The translations under genes and the position numbers were made by a program. Shown in pieces: positions 36,301 through 47,745 of a stretch of DNA of 64,000 bases. Source of the DNA: Acanthaster planci (Eukaryota > Echinodermata > Asteroidea > Valvatida > Acanthasteridae); contig NW_019091384.1 of the NCBI RefSeq assembly GCF_001949145.1, forward strand, positions 520,584 through 584,583. Direction: 5' to 3'. Numbering within the stretch: the first letter of the stretch is position 1; each line of letters opens with the position of its first letter. The notes below the pieces were generated by a model, which had not been told where the DNA came from, made no database searches, and saw nothing but the letters and a program-made list of their open reading frames with translations.

Positions 36301-39300
36301 AGTCAGTGTGTTAAATGGAAGCACTGTTGCACTGTGACAAAGTTTTCTCAGGTTTCCTGTGCACTGTCAATGAGTTTGTGCACCAAAATGAAAAAGTCGG
36401 GATTGCATTGGCCAAAATGTTTGTCCCGTGATGCATATGCAAAAGTGCTCCAGCACAGCGTGAAGCACACATCTTCACTCAGTTCAGTGATGCTACTTGG
36501 TGCTCATGACAACTTCCCTTGTCTTGTGAAGGCATAACTCACCAATGAGCACATTTGATGGCGGCAACCATCACCTGTATCCCCATTCAGTATTGAGGTT
36601 CTGCACGGCAGCCACCTTTCTGGTAACTGCTTTTGTTATGGAGGGATAAACACAAAAGGTCTACTCATGTGCATCCCAGCGAACCAAAACCTCTTTTGTG
36701 TGATTAGGGTTCGGTCTCATCATTGTACTGAACTGCACTGCATTAGTCAGGGACAATGCTCATGCTGTGTTCTGGCACACAGTTCGAACGCTGCATCTAT
36801 CATACCATATGTGCACTTAAAAAACAATGGATACCATTCAAATTCTAAGTTAACTTGGGACATGAAGACTCAAGGCAGGTCTGGATAAATTATATTTTCT
36901 GTCATATTTGATCATGTTACCTGGGATTTATTCAACTTCTGGTATTTACATGTAGTGAGAAAAATAAAAGCAAAGCTAACAAAAGTCGACCGTTTCCTAT
37001 TTTTAATGCGAGTACTGGTTTTAAATGAATTTTTGGCATGTTTGACACGAGAAATGGAATAAGGTACTATGAATGTCAAACTTTGAGTAATTAATTACAT
37101 TGACCTTTACGGGAGAATTTTTGAGGTTTCTTGAAGCTGGGGGTGGGGTGGGATATTCAACCCCCCCTTAGTTGTCCTGTGACCAATCGTTTTGGGCATT
37201 TGGTACGCATGCAAAGACACTGCAAGTGTTTCAATTCAGTCTGACAAAAGGTTTTGTAGTTACGTTCATTTATGGTTAAACATCTCACACATTGGTCCAT
37301 TCATTGAGCATGTCAACCTGAAGAGTTAACATATAGACCCACCTTTCTTGGGAAGAATAGACATTTCACAAGAACAGTAAAAGGCATGTCCAATGGTTAC
37401 AAAATTGTTGTCAAGTGGACGGCAAAACACTAGGCCTACAAAAATTGCATGACAGTAACAATCTCAGGAAAACTATCCCCCAGCATTAGTAGAGTTGAGG
37501 CCACATCAAAATATTAAAAATAAAGACCGACTCTGAAATCTCATTAAAAAATATAAACCATGAAATTGAAAATGTACTAAATTACTTTTTGTGCATTCCA
37601 GAACTTTTCGTAACTGCACAGATTACATCCACACAGACAAATCCAGGCACATGGCCAGTATACACCTGGGAAGACAGCAATAAGGCAGGAACACTTTGCC
37701 AAGTAATTAGTACTATACATGATATATAGCCCTTAATGTTTCTGAGTGGTGCAATAGACGGCACACGTCTCCCATCGTTACTGGCATGTGCATGAGTTGT
37801 GCTTAGAGCTGTCTATGTTAGAAATTGAAAATAACAACTTCATAATGAATACAGGTGAGAGAATACATGAAGCAACTTTTCAGTATTGGCATAAACAGGG
37901 TACATTTTGCAGGAGGGGCACTTGGGCCCTCCTTTTTTGAGAGGGGATATTGAATGGGTGTGGTCACAGTTAAAAGCTAGACTAAAGTAGTGTTATACTG
38001 CTGCTGTCCAGGCAAGGTAACTGACTTTACAAAGGTGTCCATCTCCATTACTTCCTCTAGGTGTAACCTGCAATGGTGATTTTCTAGTCTTGGGACAAGG
38101 TAGAATTATGCATTGTTAGTTGTTAGGGAACCCGGTTTAATAGCAAAAAGCTGTAAATAAGGAAGAGTGCATATCCAGGTTGTATTCCAAACATGGACAG
38201 TTTCGTCCATGGAGCAATATTTCATTTTTACAAGCTTGACAAAAAAGGGGCGGCTCTGCTAAGCGTGACATTACATTACCCAGAGTAGTGCTCAGTTACC
38301 GCTGACAAAAGTGAAAAAACTGTGTTCAAAATTTCTCATAAAATATTTGCAATCATACAGCAATGTCCAAACATCCTAACATCTCGATGATCCACTGCTA
38401 TAAAGATTACAATTTCTTGAGATTTGTATTACGAAATCTAAATGCGAGTCATTTGTGATTGAAAATTGTGCATTTTATGAACATGCAAGTACAGTGCCTT
38501 GTTATTTGCATGTACATGTACATACTTTTGCACGACTGCATGCCAAAAGTTCTCCTTGGACTAACACTCTACAGTAATGAATCTTGTTACAGGTCTCATT
38601 AAAACCCTAACCATGCTAAACCCAACAAGGTTATGCAGGATTTCAATGGTCCCTAGGGGTTAGGGTTAACTGGAAATGTGGAAACATAAATGATGTGGTA
38701 TTTAGCGTGAACAAGATTGAAGGAAAACACGTCCATCTCCATCAGTCCATCTTTAATAAAAAAGAAACAAAATGTTGCTGGTTTTGAGGAAGCCTCCTTT
38801 GGTTTCAAGGCATGCTCATTGTGAATGCATTTTAATGACAGAATCAACAACATGACCAGTAATGGAATACTCAAGTTCCTTTAAACACTGGACGGGCTAC
38901 TAAGTACCATTATACTGATTTTAGTAATGGTTTAGAAAACATACATTATTTGTTTTGATGCTTTGCACTAGTACTTGTAGAATACAGAATGTACAAATAA
39001 ATGAATCTATATTTGAATGCTTACAATCCCCTTATGTAATATAATTTGGAGATATTTAGAGGTATTTCATGGTCCTTCAAAACTCCTGTCAAAACATTTG
39101 ATGTTATGAATTTTTTCTTTTTTGTTTTAAAATGGAAGGCATTTAACTCTCCCCGAAGATCATTTTTCTGAAATAAATGACAGATTGTGCAGTTTATCAT
39201 GTTTGTTACGAGAAATTAATCAACATTTCTCCCAAGGACAATTAACAATAAGATTTCAGCCCCTCATGGGAGCCATCAAAAGAGGAATCTAAGAGGGCTG

Positions 39301-39522
39301 GTAACTGCCCTTTTTGGCACAAAACTTTCAAATTTGCAAACTGTTTTGATTTCTTACCAGGCCCAAAGAATCCTACTATTTTATGCAAGATGTCAATAAA
39401 TCTGGACAGATGGCAGCAATTGGCCTCCAGCGATTCTTTCTCACTCTCGATGTTGATCAGTCCTTTGACTCAAAGGCTTGGCTCCATCTTGGAATTAGGA
39501 AGATCCCCCATCGATCTTGCTG
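33335..39522. other. intergenic region between calpain and AIDA
   Basis: Apart from the minisatellite at 33491-33632, I see only unique A/T-rich sequence with short chance open frames. It must hold the missing calpain last exon and both 3' UTRs. The two genes converge here. Confidence 0.55.
33491..33632. repeat. minisatellite, about six 22-24-bp units
   Basis: Units around 'atattcatgagcagcaactt' repeat with small length changes, just after the last calpain exon found. Confidence 0.85.
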
Positions 39523-39619
39523 CTAATCTCCAATAAGATTCAGATACAGGTGCAAGTACAGAGGTTTTGTAGTGAGTAAGGCCAGCTTTTTCCTCCTGAA
39601 GTCGGTGGGTTTCTGATAT
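39523..39619 (-). CDS. AIDA: AIDA last exon
   Basis: After acceptor GAATTTCAG it completes Leu, then Y-Q-K-P-T-D-F-R-R-K-K-L-A-L-L-T-T-K-P-L, then Y-L-H-L-Y-L-N-L-I-G-D and TAG (39523-39525). This matches the AIDA tail 'ELYKKPTDFKRKKLxLLTKKPLYLHLHQTL'. The final residues differ from the vertebrate ending. Confidence 0.95.
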
Positions 39620-42600
39620 CTGAAATTCAAACAGATTGTTAGAATCAGCTCCGGCTATGTCATTCAAGAAAAAAATAGCTCATAGTAAGGAACTTTCAAA
39701 AGTAATACCGTAATAGTCACAACAGTAAATTTCCTGCTTTAATTTAATCAAGAAAATGTACAAGCCTATGGAAATTTATTCATAAAATGTGCTAACACTC
39801 TGGAGACAAAAACGAATATCTTGCCACAAGTACATGAACACAACCACCTCCATGGAATTCTTATTAGAAAGTGTCAGATCTAAATGACCATCTAAATAAA
39901 TATTTGACTAAATTTAAAGACTATTCCCATTTTTTCTGTACTTGATGATAATTTCCATCCAATAAGAAAACAGTCAAAAAACAGTCAAAAGTATTTTATT
40001 TATTGTATCATTCTTCACAGGTCTGTTTTTCCCACACAAGTGGAAGAGAAGGGTTTATAGCCTTCCTTCCCCAAATCCAGTCAAAGCTCATGTTTCTTGG
40101 CCAGCTAACAATCATTCTGAAATTACTTGGCCTTTTTTTTCACCTCTTTCCGGTTGAGATACTTACAGCTCAATGACCAGTGGTCCTGGCTTGATTTCGT
40201 CCATCTCCATGAAAGCAAAGCACTTGGTACTAATAGTTCGCTTTTTCAGTTTGTAGTGTTTGAACTCAAAGAAAATGGCAGTCCCTGTCAACAAAGAACT
40301 GGAAATTACTAACAGCTTCAATCTGGACAAGAACACGGAATAAATACGACAAAAGCACCGACACTCAGAGCCCTTGCTCTTCGCGGTGGCCATGACACCA
40401 CACAGGAAATTTGGCTTTGGAATGAGCCTGATTGCTACAGCTGGCCCAAATGTGGTTCCTGGTTCATGTGGGCAGCACATGCTTATGTCTATGGAAATAA
40501 AGATTTGCTACGTACAATTTGACTCATTTGTTGTTGTCTATTCATTAAAGACACACCCGCCTTTCAGTAAAATCAATATCAAAATCACGAAAACACAAAG
40601 CTACACCATTCAAATTAACAAAGAAATGAAAAAAAGGTCTCCATTTTGATGGTCCAACTGGGCAAAAGAGGCAGGAAATTCCAGCGATAATGATTTTTAA
40701 AGTGATAGAGAATGATCAAGTAATATTGATACATTGATGGACCAGCCGTTCTTCAGTTTTCTTCACATCCTTCACCTTTAGGTAGTTTTTCAAGAGATTT
40801 CTGTACATGGACGTCAACTCCAAAGATAATGTAGGGGTCCTCCCTCCTCAGAGCAACCGGTGTCTCTTGCGGCTTGGAAACATCTATTCCTTTGTTATCT
40901 TTACAAGTTGAAAAAAAAATCCAATCATAAAGGGTTGATATTGGCTTATCATCTGAGAGATTTACACCTATTTGCTTGTAACACCTTCTAAGAAAACGCC
41001 ATTCCCAAAAAAAGGGGATAGCAGAAGTTCCCTGGCATCCACATAACCACGGCAACTGTTCATGATAAACGTGTGTTGAACTTAAACTTAGCTGCTGCGC
41101 ATGACCTGCTCAGGTAGCAAATATTGCTCCATGGGCACCCCGGAACGTTGAAAAATATGACAGGTTGCGGTTCTTTAAGGGAACATCTCATTATTCAGAT
41201 CGGTCAAAACACTCCATTCGGAATACCACGTTCTCATTCTGGAATGGACAGCTGTTCCACTTGGAACAAAGCTTACCCACTGGAACACTGCTTCAGCAAA
41301 GTCTTTACACTAAGTGGACCATTCCCACTAACGTGTAAATGTTCCGTTGGGAACGATTCAATGGAACACAAACATTCCTGACTTTTGAGACACTCCCAAA
41401 TGAGTCAGTTTTTGTGGTATTTAGTGGTATTTGTGGTATTCTTGCCTTCTTCAAAAGTTGAGATATTCAGCCAAAATAATACCATCATAAAAGTTGTTGA
41501 CACTTGGAACAAGAATTTCTTTTAAATTTCACCCGGAAAGTACCTTTAAATGAAATGACAATGAAGGGGTCCAGATATGTTGAGGCATCCTTCAGACCTA
41601 TCTTCTCCACTCGCACTATGAGGTTAGTGCTTCCTCTCTCACGAGGTATCATAGGAAATAGTTTACCTGCAGGTCAAGACAGATGACGCAAGGACAGCCT
41701 CAGACAATGAAGCCATATTCCCACATGGTGGCTTTGTTACTTAAATTCTGGTTGAATTTTTATCACAAGTAACCATCCTGAAAATATTTAATATCAATGC
41801 TGGTAACAGTCAGTGTACATCTAACTTCCAATCTGTGTCAAGTTTTCCTGTATTATGAAAGCCACAAACGTGCACAGTTACTTCAATTGACAGAAATCAT
41901 CAACAAGCCACTGAAACTCAATGCTACAGCCTTTAACACACTAGCCTACTCAAGAACATTGCATGTATACTAATCACTCCCTGAGGGCCAATTTACACAA
42001 ACCAGCAGCAATGGAAAGTGATGTAACCTTTGACATGCCCATGCCTAGAGGTTTGATAAACAGTGATGCAGTCACAAAGACCTTTGACCTACCATTGGGT
42101 GGCAAATTGAATTTTGATCTTTCCTGGGATCTTTGACATGTCTACACCTGGTGTTTTCATTCAAGGTGAAGCAGTCAACCAAGCCTGACCAGGTCCCCTA
42201 TATCATTCTTACCTTTGAACTTTGACCCATCAATGGGTAGAAAACTGACCTATGGGGTCACAACCTTTGACACACACACTTACCTAGTGGTTTGATTCCA
42301 GGTGATACAATCACTGAGGTCTTATTACGTCCCGTTTCATCCTCCTCATCCTCATCAATCTCATCTCCATCAAGATCTAGCTCAAAGTTTCCCGATTTAA
42401 CTGTGGGCCTGTGAGGAAATTAACAAGAAACTTGGAAGACAACAGGGACGTTTCCAAAGAAGACTAGTGCATAATTAGTTGTCAGAGAAACTTTCTGTGT
42501 CATTTAAAGAGATTTAGCAAAATGAAATCCATACTCTCCGGTCATACATCCATCGACAAGGATAAGTCAAATCACCATCTGCGACAAAAACTGGAGTATC

Positions 42601-45001
42601 TTTCTGTTCATTCATCCTACCTGAAAAGGGCAGCTTCAACTGGAACACTGACAGGGAACTCCGACTGTGAACTTGACAGCAGGCTCTCAAAGGCTGCATA
42701 AAAAAGTTAGTATTCTTTTACAATAGTTTAGATTTGATTTGTGAATATGTTTGCACATATTTCAGAGAATGTTATTCTGAAAGAGACAAGAAAACAAACA
42801 ATACAACCTCTCCCAGTTCCAAACATGTAACTTTTCTGTGGTACTAGAACAAGAAGATTTTCTGCAATAAGAACAGTAGATATTTTCAAACTAATTGTTT
42901 TTCTATTTGGCTCTTTTTAAAAGGTCCAAGCAATGACAGTTTGTCATATTTGTTACTCCTTTTCTATGCATGAAAACTATTTGAGATCCTGTTAGGGTCA
43001 ACTCCATTGAGAGATACCGTACCTGAAACAGTTCTGACAAAGGGTTGCTAGTTGACTTATTGCCGCGTAATACGGGTATTTAACAATAGTGCGCCTCCAA
43101 GAGTTTGCAACGCATTGACCAATCACAGCGTGCAAAATCTGTCGACCCAAACACGTTCGGAAAGGGTCAACAGATTTCACTGATTGGTCAATGCTTTGCA
43201 AACTCTTGGAGGCACACTACTATTAAACGCTTGTATTACACACCAATGAATCATCAACGACAAAAGGAAATTCAGGCCAGCAAAATATAAGAAATATATT
43301 GTACAATGATTTGTACATATAAAATGTACAAATCAAACTTCATCTTTCCGCAATGACATCACAGTTTTGTTGATAAAATGTAAATTCTTATTTGCATAAG
43401 AAACAAAAATGTAACAAATACCCTGTATAGAAATTGAAATTAAGGTTCATTGAGACATCAAGGTACAGTTTCAACGACTGCATCAAACTGCATTGCACAG
43501 CCACTTGGAAGGCGGGGTGGAGGGAAGTCCATGAAAGAGAATGCTGGGCTTACCTGAGTCTACTTTCTTCAGTTCTTCTAACGTGAATCCTTGAGTGTTG
43601 TCTGGAGACTTAAGTACAAACACATATACAAAATGAGAATATTAAAAAAATGAAGACTTAACACACCTGTCACATGGCAAAACCGGAAACAAGATTATAA
43701 CTTCCTGTTACATATACGTGTATATGGTTGAAGACACAGCTTACAACTGGCATATGGAAACAGTTTTCTATATTTACTACATTGTATATTTCCCAGATTC
43801 CATTTTTCTCTTACCTGGAGCGCTTTCCCTCGGAGGTCTAGACATGCAGCTATCTTTGATAACGTTCTCTGCAATAACAAAAAATTTTAGATACATAAAT
43901 ACTTGCAGGCTGTGCCAAAAGCACACTGCAGTTCTGTGTACTTCCAACTAGTTAGCTTTTCCTTATACCTTCCTCCAGTGTCAAACTTGGCTGGTTTGAA
44001 CCTTGTTGGGGGGCCATCTCCACCAAAGAATGCCCTCACTTTGCCCTAATGTGTGGGTTACAGTCTACATGTGGCCTGTATTAATGAAGCTACGACAGAA
44101 AAATTCAATCGAGCAGCTCTACCAAGACGGAAACAGGGCTACGTACATGTAGTTGGCACTCTGTGGCTAATTTCAAAGGAATAAAACAATGAACCTTTTG
44201 GCTGTCGTTGAATAGAGTTGCTTCATGTGACGTTTCTTTCAGGAGCTGTTTTGATAACCTGTGGGGGAAAATGGCACAGCATGAAATCGGAAGAATCGAA
44301 ACTAGAGGGGGTGTGGAATTTAACTTGCTACAATTATGAAAATAAAACACTGAAACAGCTTGCTGTTGTCAACAGTATATGTGAAAATAGTAAGGATACC
44401 AGCGATACCGAAGTTTATAAGGGTACATGTAACTCACTGCTTACATGTATGTGATATGCAAGGACAAGGTAATGTGCATTCTTATAGACTGGCCATATCA
44501 CCATTCTGGGCCAATGAAAATACAGTTTTCAAGGTTGTGATGTAAGCTTGGTGACCTTGGTGACCTACACTGACCCTGCTTTTGCTGTAACCATCAAAAC
44601 GGTCAAAAATGTCTTCTATTTCTCCTTGTACAGCACATTCACATATCACATATGTCACTGGACTGATTTTGACTGATAGGACTGCTTTGTCAAGAATGCA
44701 TCTTTGCACAGGAGGGTAAATAAGAAGCATAATACTTGCACAAGTATACCTACTTGCGAAAATGCACTCTGATAGTGGACAGTTCTATCAAATGACATGA
44801 GCATCAGACAATTTCTACTCAGAAACAAAACAAATAATACATAATCTTAATACATTTGTCTCGATGAAACAAAGTCTCTGATTTTTGTCTTTACATTTGA
44901 TATTCATCAACAGCTTCCACCAGCTGGCCCCATGAATCATGACCGGTCCCCCGCGTCAGTGATGCCCTCCATCGAGCTACCAGCTTGTGCTTATCTCCCA
45001 T
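39523..45001 (-). CDS. AIDA: AIDA, axin interactor dorsalization-associated protein; one N-terminal exon unresolved
   Basis: AIDA binds Axin and blocks its JNK activation; in zebrafish it limits dorsalization. It carries a C-terminal C2 domain. Minus-strand exons, 5' to 3': 44895-45001, (one missing), 43815-43868, 43554-43608, 42621-42693, 42284-42408, 41544-41666, 40776-40898, 40167-40284, 39523-39619. All junctions from the third onward agree in phase. The start is the ATG at 45001, giving M-G-D-K-H-K then W-G-Q-L-V-E-A-V-D-E-Y-Q as in vertebrate AIDA. The C-terminal half matches human AIDA closely (E-F-K-H-Y-K, F-A-F-M-E-M-D-E-I-K-P-G-P). The missing exon must have length 1 modulo 3 and lie between 43869 and 44894. 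Human AIDA is about 306 residues; the 292 codons here (291 residues plus stop) lack only that short piece. Confidence 0.95.
40167..40284 (-). CDS. AIDA: AIDA exon: C2 domain, late strands
   Basis: Encodes T-A-I-F-F-E-F-K-H-Y-K-L-K-K-R, then S-T-K-C-F-A-F-M-E-M-D-E-I-K-P-G-P-L-V-I. Nearly identical to vertebrate AIDA. Acceptor GTTGACAG, donor GTAAGT. Confidence 0.97.
40776..40898 (-). CDS. AIDA: AIDA exon: C2 domain, middle
   Basis: Encodes N-K-G-I-D-V-S-K-P-Q-E-T-P-V-A-L-R-R-E-D, then P-Y-I-I-F-G-V-D-V-H-V-Q-K-S-L-E-K-L-P-K. This matches 'NGTDxTPVQDTPVASRKEDTYIHFNVDIELQKHVEKLxKG'. Acceptor CTTGTAAAG, donor GTGAAG. Confidence 0.95.
41544..41666 (-). CDS. AIDA: AIDA exon: start of C2 domain
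   Basis: Encodes K-L-F-P-M-I-P-R-E-R-G-S-T-N-L-I-V-R-V-E, then K-I-G-L-K-D-A-S and Y-L-D-P-F-I-V-I-S-F-K. This matches the AIDA 'LLxLRIExIGLKDAGxxIDPYxTVSVKD' C2 strand pattern. Acceptor CCTGCAG, donor GTACTT. Confidence 0.94.
42027..42345. repeat. three diverged units spanning an AIDA exon end and its intron
   Basis: Three blocks (about 42027-42130, 42131-42260, 42261-42345) each contain 'ctttgaca', then a 'ccta..ggttt..a' phrase and 'ggtgatacaatcac'-like words. The third block includes the coding end and splice donor of the exon at 42284-42408. Part of an exon and its donor therefore appear to have been copied into the neighbouring intron and to have decayed. Confidence 0.55.
42284..42408 (-). 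CDS. AIDA: AIDA exon: acidic linker
   Basis: Encodes P-T-V-K-S-G-N-F-E-L-D-L-D-G-D-E-I-D-E-D, then E-E-D-E-T-G-R-N-K-T-S-V-I-V-S-P-G-I-K-P-L. The acidic block matches the Glu/Asp-rich linker before the C2 domain. The 3' end and donor of this exon lie in a diverged repeat that continues into the intron (see repeat at 42027-42345). Confidence 0.88.
42621..42693 (-). CDS. AIDA: AIDA exon: Ser-rich linker
   Basis: Encodes (A)-F-E-S-L-L-S-S-S-Q-S-E-F-P-V-S-V-P-V-E, then A-A-L-F-(R). Acceptor TTTATGCAG, donor GTAGGA. Low conservation, but phases match both sides. Confidence 0.85.
43067..43239. mobile_element. foldback MITE, copy A (in AIDA intron)
   Basis: About 173 bp. The ends are TAATACGGGTATTTAACAAT and an inverse ending ATTAAACGCTTGTATTA. 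Inside, 'cctccaagagtttgcaacgc' and 'attgaccaatcac' are read back as 'tgattggtcaatg' and 'tttgcaaactcttggagg'. The centre keeps 'gtcgaccc' and 'ggaaagggtc'. Same family as 51876-52051 and 56565-56746. Confidence 0.9.
43554..43608 (-). CDS. AIDA: AIDA exon: linker
   Basis: Encodes S-P-D-N-T-Q-G-F-T-L-E-E-L-K-K-V-D-S plus one base. Corresponds to the AIDA 'FxLEDLKKLEP' segment. Acceptor TACTTAAG, donor GTAAGC. Confidence 0.88.
43815..43868 (-). CDS. AIDA: AIDA exon: N-terminal helix
   Basis: 18 codons in phase 0: R-T-L-S-K-I-A-A-C-L-D-L-R-G-K-A-L-Q, matching the AIDA 'KIATCLELRSAALQ' helix. Acceptor TATTGCAG, donor GTAAGA. Confidence 0.92.
44895..45001 (-). CDS. AIDA: AIDA first coding exon
   Basis: Starts ATG at 45001. 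Encodes a helix W-R-A-S-L-T-R-G-T-G-H-D-S-W-G-Q-L-V-E-A, then V-D-E-Y-Q, and ends in AT before GTAAAG. This matches the AIDA N-terminal 'RWGASFRRGxxxDSWGQLVEAIDEYQ' pattern. It would be followed by a Leu-rich segment that I could not find. Confidence 0.9.
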
Positions 45002-45765
45002 GATGCTTTGCTACACATCGAACGACGGTTTGGTTACAACTTGGCACACGGAATTTCTGTGGAAAGGGAAAAAATGAGCTGTGTAAATTTTCATGAAGTA
45101 ATTACGGACTGTATAGACACTGCAAAGATGTTATACATGTAGCACCCTCATATGAATTGTGTATAACTAATCAATAAAATAATCAATAAATCGATATACA
45201 TGTACTGTACAAGGTAGACAAATGGCAGGCTCATAAAGTTCATTACACCCATACCTTTGTCAGCCTTTGCCTACCCTATTCAAAACAGGCTTAAATTTCA
45301 CATCAGACTGCTGGACCATACCCACTGAATTTGGTGAATTTCCATATATCAAGAGCATTAGTGAGGTTGCAGTTACTCGATCTTGGCGGCACTAGCATAA
45401 TTCTTATTTAATCAAGTGATCCGGAACTGTTAATGATCTGAAAAATGTTGCACATACAGTGTCTCCATGAAGTGGTGTGGCATGCTTGCTTCAGAACTAT
45501 TCCATAAATGTCAATAGTTACCACCAGCAACTGTCAGGTTCAGTGACATAGGGTTAATTCCTTCTAAAATAATTGGTTCTCTATGAAAATATTGGGTGTC
45601 AAAAGAAAAGGCAATGGAAAGCGTTCCATACATGGACATCACTTGACTCCTTGCAAGCCTTGTGCACAAACCTGAAGAAACTAGTCTGAAAAGTGTAACT
45701 AGTTTCCAAGTACATGTACATGCTTCAATATTTCCTTGCTAAACTTGACTTCTTTCACTTTTAGG

Positions 45766-45968
45766 ACATGGTACCACCTTCTGATGGTTGTTTTATCACT
45801 GCAGGAAAAAATACAGGTACTGTTACAGAAGTTACACAGATTTCTGTCTACTTTCAGGAACCAGACCAGTCTACAACGAATGGATCTTGGATTTCATTTC
45901 CCTCAAGGGGAATCCTCCAGGGGTATGAATCTACCAAAAAAGAAATGAAAAACATGTATAGAAAGTGA
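45766..45968 (+). other. unassigned open frame after a splice-like acceptor
   Basis: TTTCACTTTTAG at 45754-45765 is followed by an open frame D-M-V-P-P-S-D-G-C-F-I-T-A-G-K-N, then Y-F-Q-E-P-D-Q-S and W-I-S-F-P-S-R-G-I-L-Q-G-Y-E, ending at TGA (45966-45968). It reads like protein but I recognise no family and find no partner exon. It could be an orphan exon or part of the adjacent mobile element. Confidence 0.25.
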
Positions 45969-46130
45969 ACATGCGATCCAATTGAAAAAAAATGAAGGAA
46001 ATGAAGAAGGAAAGAAAAAAGAAAATGAATCCTATCATGAGTAGGCTCGAACCTAGCACATCGACACTGCACAGCCACATGGGTATCGCCTGTGCCATCA
46101 CAATGCCATGAAATTTATGAATTATGGTAA
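45940..46130 (-). mobile_element. tRNA-derived SINE-like sequence, antisense
   Basis: On the minus strand TGGCACAGGCG (box A-like, about 46090-46100) precedes GGTTCGAGCCT (box B, about 46046-46056) at tRNA-like spacing, followed by an A/G-rich stretch on the plus strand. No acceptor-stem pairing, so I call a SINE relic and not a tRNA gene. Confidence 0.5.
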
Positions 46131-46206
46131 TTGTGCAATGCCGTAATAGAACTTCCATTACCGTTACCATAACAACAGCAACTTTGAAATTATTAATGTC
46201 AAGCAC

Positions 46207-46328
46207 AATCTTTAACCTTGTGCAAATTTACTGCTCTCCCTTTGAGTTGATTATCCTGTGAAGAGTTGTTATTCAAAGGCAAATCAACTCAGGATGGAAT
46301 ACAATGAATTTGTGCAAGGTTCAAGATT
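46207..46328. repeat. foldback, about 46-bp arms
   Basis: The left arm 'aatctttaaccttgtgcaaa' to 'tttgagttgatt' is read back by 'aatcaactcagg' to 'tttgtgcaaggttcaagatt'. Arms match at about 75-80% with a spacer of about 30 bp. Confidence 0.6.
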
Positions 46329-47559
46329 CTGCTCAACGTTAGTATCCACGGATGGAATTCTTTCCAAGTGGTAAATTTTTGCTACAACGCCACTTGGTCA
46401 CAGAAAATCCAAACACAGGTAGGAAGTACAAAGGCTTGTTGGGAATACTGTGAATGTGATCCAGTACTGTCACCATGGTTGCCACAGCTGTATGGTGTTC
46501 TCAAGCGGACAGGCAAACGTCATGTTTGTGAGTTGGAACATCGTGAGTGTGAGTTGGAACGTTGTGTTAGTAAATTGTAAACACTGTGTGTGTCTGGGAA
46601 GCGGACTAGTGTAGACAGTACTGCGTGTAGTCTACACTACCAGGCACTGGGTCAATAAACAACTGATGGAGCCTGAAAGTAAAAGGTCATGCAGCGAGCT
46701 TCCGGAACCCTCGCGCGGTCCTCCTCTGGGGATTTTACATTGGGCCATCCTATCACATTCGATAATTTTTGGAAGAATAATTCCTGATTAATAATACAGA
46801 ACACTTATAATGTACCGGTATCTGCCAAAAACTGATGCTCATGGTGCAATAAAAAAAAACAAAATGATACTGAAACCATCCCCTGAAACACTTGTGTTGG
46901 AAAATACTTGGGAAAAGTCACCTAGAGATGGGTAAAAAACAAATTTCGTTAACGACCCTTCACGCCCGGCGATATCGCACCTACATGTAGGTCTCCTTGT
47001 TCGTGCACGTTTGTTTTTACTTCCCATGCTTACATGAAAACGAGATTGTTAAACATTGCAAAGATTTAACTACCTGTAGTCGATGGGTTCCATATTCCGC
47101 TGATTTGACATAACGCAGTTGTTGTCAGCAAAGGTTAAATAAAATATATTAGAATCTTTCGAAAAAGTAGATTATTGCTTTAAGTTTATTACCTTATAAA
47201 TCAAGAAAAGGCTTTTGAAATATTTTGATCTGTTTTTATGTCAGCTTTTACCACCAGACTGCCAAAAAATTTCAAACTGTAAATGTTCATCAGCATACGA
47301 GACAGCCACATTGGACTGTTCTTTATGGATTTCAGATTTTCGGAAGTGATGGGTAAATTTTTGGCAGGATATTTCTCTTTTAAGTCAATTAATTTCTCAG
47401 TTTCTATAAATTGATATACTAGCAAATATTTCCCAAGCCCTTTTTCCGAGTTGGACTTCTGAAAAAACTGAATGGAAAAATATTATTAAATATAATTTTT
47501 CCTATCCAGGGGTTCTGGAAGTGCGCCATCAGGGGTCAACTTTCAGGCTCTATTTCATG

Positions 47560-47745
47560 AAGCTACTAAGCACAAAAGTTTGCTTAGTACCGTACTATCG
47601 TCTTGCTCACAACAAACTAGATTACCAACCAAAAATCCATGTCATTTCTATGATAAGCGAACACCAGCTGAACACCAGTCACCAGGTCACAAGCAAATAC
47701 AACACAAGAACATTTGGGTTGGTAATCCTGTTTTAATCAAGGGAA
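47560..47745. mobile_element. possible MITE with 'gattaccaacc' inverted ends
   Basis: 'agattaccaaccaaa' near 47621 is read back by 'tttgggttggtaatc' near 47715, about 100 bp apart. A preceding 'aagcacaaaagtttgcttag' is itself a small imperfect inverted repeat. No coding potential. Confidence 0.4.

Noticed and set aside
43969-44045. candidate AIDA exon 2
   Set aside because: Length and phase do not join the exons on either side in a stop-free frame using GT-AG sites.
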